A DNA stretch of 6,691 nt from Verrucomicrobiota bacterium. Lineage in GTDB: Bacteria > Verrucomicrobiota > Verrucomicrobiia > Verrucomicrobiales > DEV007. The stretch is taken from contig JAQCER010000198.1 in the NCBI GenBank assembly GCA_027618625.1, forward strand, positions 1 to 6,691. The letters are read 5' to 3'. The position numbers and the translations under genes are program-made. Every line of letters begins with the position of its first letter. Position 1 is the stretch's first letter. The notes beneath the pieces are model-generated. The model was not told where the DNA came from. It ran no database searches and was given only the letters and a program-made list of their open reading frames with translations. This document shows positions 1 to 4,276 of the stretch, piece by piece.

Positions 1-339
1 GCGCGTGTACCAGCCGTGAAACTTCGCACCTTCGTCATCGCCTCCCCTGGTCGGACCATGGTGCAATTTGCGCCCGAGCACCCCATCACAAAGATCCTCC
101 CAGTAACTGCGGGTGTAACAGAGATGCAAATGCCACGCCTGATCGACCGCATCCGATGGCGTCACCGGATGCCCAGCCTCCATGCAGAGATAGAGAAAGC
201 GGCGGTATTCCTTCATGACTCGCAACGAAAGTTCCCGACTCCAGCCATTCTCGCGCGCAAGGCGGTCAGAGAAACGCAGCGCATCTCCCGCGGTATCCAG
301 CGCAAAACCGTCCAACCGACACATCAATTCCGTGTTCAT
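1..339 (-). CDS. GRDP-like (DUF1399-type) protein, N-terminal part, cut by window edge
   Basis: The first 113 residues of a minus-strand gene whose 3' end lies left of the window. The sequence shows the block typical of the GRDP-like family, also found at the N-terminus of TIGR04222-type membrane proteins: an RLARENGWS segment (26-34), EYRRFL (44-49), then PSDAVDQAWHLHLCYTRSYW (61-80) with the D-Q-x-W-H-x-H signature, and LGRKLHHGPTRGG (88-100). The biochemical role of this family is not known to me; the histidine-rich block could bind a metal, which is inference. The ATG at 339 was chosen because it puts the conserved block at its usual distance from the N-terminus. A GTG at 348 is the only nearby alternative and the frame is closed by a stop at 417-415. 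No clear ribosome binding site is visible. The plus-strand frame over the same bases lacks any family resemblance. Confidence 0.85.
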   Translation of the reverse strand, partial: MNTELMCRLDGFALDTAGDALRFSDRLARENGWSRELSLRVMKEYRRFLYLCMEAGHPVTPSDAVDQAWHLHLCYTRSYWEDLCDGVLGRKLHHGPTRGGDDEGAKFHGWYTR

Positions 340-396
340 AGAATTCACGAAACCAACCCGAATGGAAAGCAGGAAATGGGGCTTCCAACAGAGAAG

Positions 397-485
397 ATCT
401 TCAACCCGAAGGAGTTAGGGAAAACCTGCCGGATCTTTGATGCCTGCGACGCTGGACGGGCCATCCCCACGGAGGTGGGGAAAAC
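397..485 (-). repeat. Two-unit CRISPR-like repeat pair (possible type I-E remnant)
   Basis: Two 29-nt units, 397-425 and 457-485, are separated by a 31-nt unique stretch. They agree at 19 of 29 positions, including the last eight (GGGAAAAC). Unit 2 has a perfect stem CCCCAC (465-470)/GTGGGG (475-480) with loop GGAG. Unit 1 has the same GGAG loop and an imperfect stem, in which one C-G pair is replaced by A-T on both sides. The pattern CATCCCCAC-loop-GTGGGGAAAAC and the 60-bp period match type I-E repeats read in reverse complement, so an array would be transcribed on the minus strand. Unit 1 would then be the decayed trailer-end repeat. There are no cas genes here and no third unit, so this may be a relic or chance similarity. 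Confidence 0.35.
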
Positions 486-489
486 TGAG

Positions 490-527
490 GGGTAGGGAAG
501 CTTGAAGAGTAAGCTCTCCCCCTACCC
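490..527 (-). terminator. Stem-loop, possible minus-strand terminator
   Basis: Bases 490-497 pair with 520-527 (8 bp, GGGTAGGG/CCCTACCC) and 499-503 pair with 511-515 (AGCTT/AAGCT), with a small internal loop and a 7-nt apical loop. Read on the minus strand, the stem lies at the stop codon of the short frame 644-522 and is followed by CTCAGTTTT. That is a weak T-tract, as in a poor intrinsic terminator. On the plus strand no T-run follows. Confidence 0.35.
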
Positions 528-644
528 GAGCCAGTAAACCCTCATCGCATTCTCGATCAATGGCTTGGTCTGCTCTGCGGCGAGGCGGTTTCTAATGACT
601 TCGTGACTGGAACTTCCATCTATTGTATCTATTGTTTGCCGCAT
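522..644 (-). pseudogene. Short frame, possibly decayed C-terminus of an amidohydrolase-like enzyme
   Basis: A 40-residue minus-strand frame runs from ATG at 644 to TAG at 524-522. Its last 27 residues look coding, with mostly G or C at third codon positions, and end in LAAEQTKPLIENAMRVYWLG. The form 'xxIxxNAxRVYxLG-stop' resembles the C-terminal helix of metal-dependent amidohydrolases (PF04909 type). Upstream the frame closes at a TGA at 656-654, and no catalytic residues are present, so any enzyme would be gone. The segment 618-635 encodes TIDTID from a 9-bp tandem duplication. An alternative is a small unrelated protein or chance. The family assignment rests on a very short match and is weak. 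Confidence 0.25.
618..635. repeat. Perfect 9-bp tandem repeat (ATCTATTGT x2)
   Basis: ATCTATTGT occurs twice head to tail with no mismatch. The second copy runs up to the -35-like box of the candidate promoter at 636-664. It could be a regulator half-site pair or a simple slippage duplication; the sequence does not decide. Confidence 0.8.
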
Positions 645-664
645 TTCCCTCGTTCAGATATGGT
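636..664 (+). promoter_or_regulatory. Candidate sigma70-type promoter for the secretin-like gene
   Basis: TTGCCG (636-641), 17 bp, then TATGGT (659-664). The spacing is ideal and each box is about half to two thirds consensus. Transcription would begin near 671, leaving a leader of about 40 nt before the ATG at 713. This is a weak match and rests on box similarity alone. Confidence 0.3.
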
Positions 665-712
665 CTAGACACGTCTCCAACTCGTTCCCGTGAACTCATG
701 ACTGCCTGAAAA

Positions 713-2122
713 ATGAACCGACTGAGCCTTCTCTTCCCGGTAATCGCCCAGTTTTTGCTCGTCCCGCTGATTGCCCAGGAAGCTCCGGACGACGGGCTTC
801 CTGCTGCGGAAAGTGCTGCCATCAGGCAGATCGCCATCACCGTCGAATACTATCAACTCGACCACAGGGCCGCAAATCAACACATTCGTGGACATCGTGC
901 GACCGGACGGGCTGATGCCTCGTCCCTGCACGGCACGCTCGGCGAACTGGTGGACGCGAAAAATGCCCGGCGAATCGCCAGTGGATACCTCGTGACCCGC
1001 AGCGGCCAGCGGGCAAAGATCGAGTCGATCGTGGAGCACACCTACCCCACGGAATTCGACCCGCCGGAGGCGGTGCCTGATTTGGCTGGCCCCGTCCACG
1101 CGGATGTGCGGCTGATGACCAACATGACGCCCACCGCGTTCGAGACGCGTAACGCAGGTCTGACGATCGAAGTGGATCCAGTGATTGGCAACGACGGAGC
1201 TTTCATCGATTTGAACATCGCCACTGAACTTGTCGAACACATCGGTGACAGAATTCTGGGTCAAAATGAAGCACGCATGACTCAGCCAGTTTTCAACACC
1301 GCGAACGACACGACTGCGATTACATTGAAGCGTGGCAGCTGGGCAGTTGTCGGAACCCACGATCCGGCACCAACGATGAGCGAGCTTAACAGCACGGGGG
1401 CGGACACCGGAAATCGTGACGAGCGGATCATCGTCCTTGCGAGAGCGAATCTCGTGGAGTTTAATCTGGAAACGAGGGAGCCTTCAGAGCCGATCACTGG
1501 GCCCGTAGTCATTTCCACTCTCGCCGAATATATTGAGGTAAGCGAAGCAGACGCGGCAAAACTTCTCAGCAGCCTCTCCGAATCTGGATCCAGCAGCGCT
1601 TTGCGCGAAGAACTGGAATCTCGGATCGAGTCGGGCAGTGCCACACTCATCGAAACTGCGAGCGTCACAACACGCAGCGGACAACGCGCAAAGAGCCAAT
1701 CGTCCAGCGAGTGGATCTTCCCCATTGCACTGGCTCCCCCAGAACTCCCAAAAGTGTTGCGGGGCACCATCGAAAAAGGAAATGAGCTGATCACTCCACT
1801 GACTTACACTTCTTTCGAAATTCGGAACATCGGCACGTCACTGGAGATTGACCCCGTCGCGAGTGCGAATGGACTTATCGTTGATCTGAACGTCGCTCCC
1901 GAGATCGTCACTCACGTTGCCGAAAACAGATACGGCCAACTGGAATCCCAGGTAGAGATCCCCATTTTTGGAACGCTCAAAACCCAGACTGCCATCACGT
2001 TAAAGGGTAATGATCCCTTGCTGGCCAGCGTTTACATGCCAATCGACAAAAAGAGCCGCAAGCCGAATCCGGACCGACGCGTGTTTTTTTTCCTCTCATC
2101 GACAGCACTCCAAGTCGACTAA
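713..2122 (+). CDS. Exported secretin-like protein with two tandem copies of one module
   Basis: 469 residues. Residues 1-21 form a signal peptide (MNR, a hydrophobic core, then an A-Q-E cleavage region), so the product should reach the periplasm. The rest is two copies of one module, about 39-250 and 265-467. TRSGQRAK occurs at 95-102 and 320-327, FE-x-RN-x-G before (T/S)LE-like IEVDP/LEIDP at 143-156 and 368-381, DLN(I/V)A at 166-170 and 391-395, and TAITLK at 201-206 and 426-431. The offset is a constant 225 residues. The G-x-(S/T)-(I/L)-E-(V/I)-D-P-V and 'P-(V/I)-F' motifs resemble the C-terminal secretin domain (PF00263), but the N0-N3 domains and a clear pore-lip motif are missing, so it is probably not a conventional secretion channel. 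Its function is unknown to me. The VTT gene follows after 3 bp. No good ribosome binding site is seen before the ATG. Confidence 0.85.
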   Translation: MNRLSLLFPVIAQFLLVPLIAQEAPDDGLPAAESAAIRQIAITVEYYQLDHRAANQHIRGHRATGRADASSLHGTLGELVDAKNARRIASGYLVTRSGQRAKIESIVEHTYPTEFDPPEAVPDLAGPVHADVRLMTNMTPTAFETRNAGLTIEVDPVIGNDGAFIDLNIATELVEHIGDRILGQNEARMTQPVFNTANDTTAITLKRGSWAVVGTHDPAPTMSELNSTGADTGNRDERIIVLARANLVEFNLETREPSEPITGPVVISTLAEYIEVSEADAAKLLSSLSESGSSSALREELESRIESGSATLIETASVTTRSGQRAKSQSSSEWIFPIALAPPELPKVLRGTIEKGNELITPLTYTSFEIRNIGTSLEIDPVASANGLIVDLNVAPEIVTHVAENRYGQLESQVEIPIFGTLKTQTAITLKGNDPLLASVYMPIDKKSRKPNPDRRVFFFLSSTALQVD

Positions 2123-2125
2123 CGA

Positions 2126-2770
2126 ATGCGGCTCGTCTGGTTGTTTCTGGGACTCGCAGGTGGCGTGCTGATAACGTTCGCGATCTGGGGTGATCGATTC
2201 GAACGCCGGTTTACGATCGATGGATCGGTCGCCTGGCTGCGCGATCATGGCAAATGGGCGTGGCTCGCGGCGATTGCGCTTTTGGCATCTGATCTTCTCT
2301 TGCCCATTCCATCCACGGTTGTTTTTACAGCGCTCGGCATTCTCTATGGGCCGTGGCTCGGCGGGTTGATCGGCACGGTGGGCTTCGCGCTGGGCGGATT
2401 TATCGCTTACGGTGCCTGTCGCAGCTTCGGCGACCGAGTCGCGCTTTGCCTTCTGGGCGACCGTGACTATCATAGAGGCCGCAGACTATTTGAAAAAGCA
2501 GGAGGTTGGATTGTCGTGCTCTCGCGATGGCTTCCCGTCTTGCCCGAGGTCATCTCATGCATCGCCGGGTTTACCCGTATGCCGGTGGCAACGTTTTCAA
2601 TTGCACTGGTGTGCGGCAGCGCTCCTGTGGCATTCGCCTTTGCCGTGCTCGGACATGCGGGGCGGGATCAACCAATGCTCGCGGTCATCGCCAGCATGGT
2701 CATGGCTCCGATCCTGTGGTTCGTCGCCGGGAAGATATTGAAGCGCCATGAGCAGGCAGCTAAAAATTGA
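2126..2770 (+). CDS. TVP38/TMEM64 family (VTT/DedA-like) inner-membrane protein
   Basis: 214 residues, mostly hydrophobic. Probable membrane segments are 4-21, 43-60, about 62-98 (two re-entrant or spanning stretches around LPIPSTVVFTALGILYGPWLGG), 126-147, 155-176 and 184-203. VTT-family marks are the P-x-P-S-T at 60-64, the glycine-rich GILYGPWLGGLIGTVG stretch (71-86), and LSRWLPVLPEVISCIAGF (132-149) with the conserved Arg134, Pro137 and Pro140. VTT/DedA proteins act in lipid flipping or membrane homeostasis; the substrate of this one cannot be told. The ATG lies 3 bp after the stop of the upstream exported protein, so the two are probably translationally coupled. It ends in a basic, cytosolic-looking tail (KILKRHEQAAKN). 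The length is usual for the family. Confidence 0.9.
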   Translation: MRLVWLFLGLAGGVLITFAIWGDRFERRFTIDGSVAWLRDHGKWAWLAAIALLASDLLLPIPSTVVFTALGILYGPWLGGLIGTVGFALGGFIAYGACRSFGDRVALCLLGDRDYHRGRRLFEKAGGWIVVLSRWLPVLPEVISCIAGFTRMPVATFSIALVCGSAPVAFAFAVLGHAGRDQPMLAVIASMVMAPILWFVAGKILKRHEQAAKN

Positions 2771-2786
2771 AACACCGCAGCCACGC

Positions 2787-2815
2787 TTGCATACGAATCA
2801 TCCCACTGCTAGACT
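2787..2815 (+). promoter_or_regulatory. Candidate promoter for the Uma2 gene, geometry of a leaderless transcript
   Basis: TTGCAT (2787-2792), 17 bp, TAGACT (2810-2815). The ATG at 2825 begins 9 nt after the -10 box, so transcription would start almost at that ATG. The pspA promoter candidate has exactly the same spacing. The motif CTAGACT recurs at 2842-2848, where it supplies the in-frame TAG described for the Uma2 gene. Confidence 0.4.
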
Positions 2816-2824
2816 CCCGTGAGT

Positions 2825-2890
2825 ATGAGCACTCTAGTCATCTAGACTGTTCCCAATTGGCAGTTTCCGGAAATCGAGCTTCCGGACTCG
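2825..2890 (+). other. Displaced 5' end of the Uma2 gene with an in-frame TAG
   Basis: In frame with the Uma2 gene, an ATG at 2825 opens MSTLVI, then a TAG at 2843-2845, then TVPNWQFPEIELPDS leading straight into the annotated start. The MSTL opening and the following E-L-P-x-S-M-R-I-T-P run look like the normal N-terminus of this family, and a promoter-like sequence is placed for this ATG. The simplest reading is a nonsense mutation at codon 7 of an originally ~201-residue gene. No ATG, GTG or TTG lies in frame between the TAG and 2891. Confidence 0.5.
2866..2886 (+). other. Perfect 7-bp inverted repeat just before the Uma2 ATG at 2891
   Basis: TCCGGAA (2866-2872) and TTCCGGA (2880-2886) can form a 7-bp stem with a 7-nt loop ending 4 nt before the ATG at 2891. 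In RNA it would cover the place where a ribosome binding site is expected. It may simply be a by-product of coding sequence for the displaced N-terminus. Confidence 0.45.
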
Positions 2891-3430
2891 ATGCGCATTA
2901 CCCCTGCAGCATTCAAGGAACTGTGCTCAAGGAACCAGAATCTTCACGCGGAACTCTCAAGCGACGGCAAACTCACTTACATGGCTCCCACTGGCGGCAA
3001 TTCAGGCTGGCGAAATTCCAAACTCACTCATCAAATCGAAGCCTGGACTGAACTGGCGGACGGCATCGCCTTCGACTCATCCACCGTGTTTTCCCTGCCC
3101 AACGGAGCAATGCGCAGCCCGGATGCTGCGTGGGTAAGGTCAGACAGGTGGGAAGCATTGACAGCTGAGGAACAGGACGGCTTCCCTCCATTGTGTCCGG
3201 AATTTGTGGTCGAATTGCGCTCGATGACCGATCGACTTGCCTCCCGGCAGGCAAAGATGGAAGAATTCATAGCCAATGGTGCAGTGCTCGGATTCCTGAT
3301 CGATCCCAAAGACGGATGCGCCCATATTTATCGTCCAGGCACTACGCCACAGAGTCTGATCAGACCGGATGCCTTGAGCGGTGACCCTGAACTCCCCGGT
3401 TTGGTGATCGATCTTACCCGGATTTGGTGA
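2891..3430 (+). CDS. Uma2-family (DUF820) putative endonuclease, N-terminally shortened
   Basis: 179 residues from the internal ATG. The Uma2 family (PF05685) has a PD-(D/E)xK nuclease fold. Visible marks are MAPTGGNSGWRN (31-42), FDSSTVFSLPNGAMRSPDAAWV (61-82) with Asp78 as a likely metal ligand, FVVELRS (105-111) with Glu108, Lys122 in QAKMEEFIANGA (120-131), and FLIDPKDG (135-142). The C-terminus LPGLVIDLTRIW is complete and typical. The catalytic core is therefore intact; what is lost relative to the apparent original frame is about 21 N-terminal residues, removed by the TAG at 2843-2845. The gene stands alone, with its own promoter candidate. The physiological role of Uma2 proteins is poorly known; many occur in large paralogous sets in cyanobacteria and PVC bacteria. 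Whether the product is made from 2891 is unsure, since no Shine-Dalgarno is present and a hairpin precedes the ATG. Confidence 0.85.
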   Translation: MRITPAAFKELCSRNQNLHAELSSDGKLTYMAPTGGNSGWRNSKLTHQIEAWTELADGIAFDSSTVFSLPNGAMRSPDAAWVRSDRWEALTAEEQDGFPPLCPEFVVELRSMTDRLASRQAKMEEFIANGAVLGFLIDPKDGCAHIYRPGTTPQSLIRPDALSGDPELPGLVIDLTRIW

Positions 3431-3446
3431 TTACCCCTGGAATCAT

Positions 3447-3484
3447 GGCCACTACAATTCCGCCGTGACTTTCTAATTGTGGCC
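3447..3484. repeat. Imperfect inverted repeat overlapping the pspA -35 box
   Basis: GGCCAC (3447-3452) is complementary to GTGGCC (3479-3484), and AATT (3456-3459) to AATT (3475-3478), with TAC (3453-3455) unpaired on the left arm. The right arm covers the TTGTGG -35 box of the pspA promoter candidate. It could be an operator or, less likely, a terminator for the Uma2 gene; no T-run follows. Confidence 0.35.
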
Positions 3485-3505
3485 GGGGCGACGGACTCGT
3501 ATAGT
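3477..3505 (+). promoter_or_regulatory. Candidate sigma70-type promoter of the pspA-AAA operon
   Basis: TTGTGG (3477-3482), a 17-bp spacer, then TATAGT (3500-3505), which matches the -10 consensus at five of six positions. Transcription would start near 3512, about 3 nt before the ATG at 3515, so the message would have almost no leader. There is no sigma54 (GG-N10-GC) element to point to the PspF-type control known from enterobacteria. Confidence 0.55.
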
Positions 3506-3514
3506 CGGCCCAAC

Positions 3515-4270
3515 ATGTTCAAACGAATCGCCAATCTATTCCGCGGCTTTCTCGGCCTGTTTGTTTCCGGGCTCGAAAAGCAGAACCCTGAAGCCCTGCT
3601 CGAAGTCGAAAAAGAAAATCTGCGTGGGCAGATCGCCAAGTTCAATCAGGGACTCGCAGCACACGCTGGCCTTTGCGAACGCCTGATGTCCCAGGTTAAG
3701 AAGCTCGATAAGGAGGAAACGGAACTTCGGGCAAAGACCACGGCAAACCTGAAAGCCGGGAACAAAAGCCTGGCCGGCCAATATGCAATGCGCCTCCAAA
3801 CCACCCGACGCGAACTTGAAGAGAATCGTGCGCAGCTCAAAGAGGCCGAAACCACTTACAAAGAACTCTTGTCCGCCCGCGATGTCAGCGTCCAGGCTGC
3901 CCGCGACAAGATCGAATCGCTGAAACGCGGAATCAGCGACATGAAAATGCAGAAGGCGATGGCGGAGTTGAATGAAATGGCGGCCGGAATGGTTACTCAA
4001 ATCGGTGGCTCAGGTGACACCCTGAACCGCCTGCACGAAATGGTGGAAGAAGAACGCGAAAAGGCGGCTGGCAAGTCACGCGTCGCACGTGACAGCATCG
4101 ATATGACCGAGATCAAAGCGAAGGAAAGCGAGATGGAAGCGCTCGCGGACCTAGCCCTAGCCGATTTCGCCGCAGCAGAGGGTATCGTCCTTGAATCTGA
4201 TGGCACAGCAGGTGATCTTGGCGGCGGCGGAGACACGACAAAATCGATGGGCCCCGCGCAGACCGAATAA
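3515..4270 (+). CDS. pspA: PspA/IM30 (Vipp1) family protein, ESCRT-III superfamily
   Basis: 251 residues. The N-terminus MFKRIANLFRGFLGLFVSGLEKQNPEALL matches the amphipathic membrane-binding helix (helix 0, about 1-20) and the 'NPEALL' entry to helix 1. Residues about 25-160 are a long charged coiled coil with heptad-like Leu/Ala spacing. Residues 200-224 form a last acidic helix ending LADFAAAEGI, followed by a 27-residue Gly/Asp/Thr-rich tail. PspA and Vipp1 polymerise on membranes, and are structurally homologous to ESCRT-III; they protect or remodel the cytoplasmic membrane. An in-frame GTG at 3479 would add 12 residues, but it lies inside the promoter candidate and would displace helix 0, so the ATG at 3515 is preferred. 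The AAA+ gene starts 6 bp after the stop. The overall length is slightly above the usual 220-230. The sequence is divergent; assignment rests on N-terminus, coiled-coil layout and C-terminal helix. Confidence 0.82.
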   Translation: MFKRIANLFRGFLGLFVSGLEKQNPEALLEVEKENLRGQIAKFNQGLAAHAGLCERLMSQVKKLDKEETELRAKTTANLKAGNKSLAGQYAMRLQTTRRELEENRAQLKEAETTYKELLSARDVSVQAARDKIESLKRGISDMKMQKAMAELNEMAAGMVTQIGGSGDTLNRLHEMVEEEREKAAGKSRVARDSIDMTEIKAKESEMEALADLALADFAAAEGIVLESDGTAGDLGGGGDTTKSMGPAQTE

Positions 4271-4276
4271 TCGTCG

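Noticed and set aside
16..495. A 159-codon open frame on the plus strand
   Set aside because: It lies antisense to the GRDP-like gene, whose minus-strand translation has clear family motifs; the plus-strand product is low complexity and recognised as nothing. Its 3' part runs through the repeat and hairpin region.
486..545. A third CRISPR-like unit at the expected 60-bp period
   Set aside because: Bases 517-545 lack both the stem and the GGGAAAAC end; the only structure here is the unrelated stem-loop at 490-527.
665..1360. A 231-codon minus-strand frame
   Set aside because: It is antisense to the secretin-like gene, which has a signal peptide and a two-module repeat; the minus product shows no motifs.
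2767..3051. A plus-strand frame overlapping the start of the Uma2 gene
   Set aside because: It is in a different frame from the Uma2 core and its product has no recognisable domain.
3479..3514. GTG start adding 12 residues to PspA
   Set aside because: It lies inside the promoter candidate and would place extra residues before the membrane-binding helix that starts PspA proteins.
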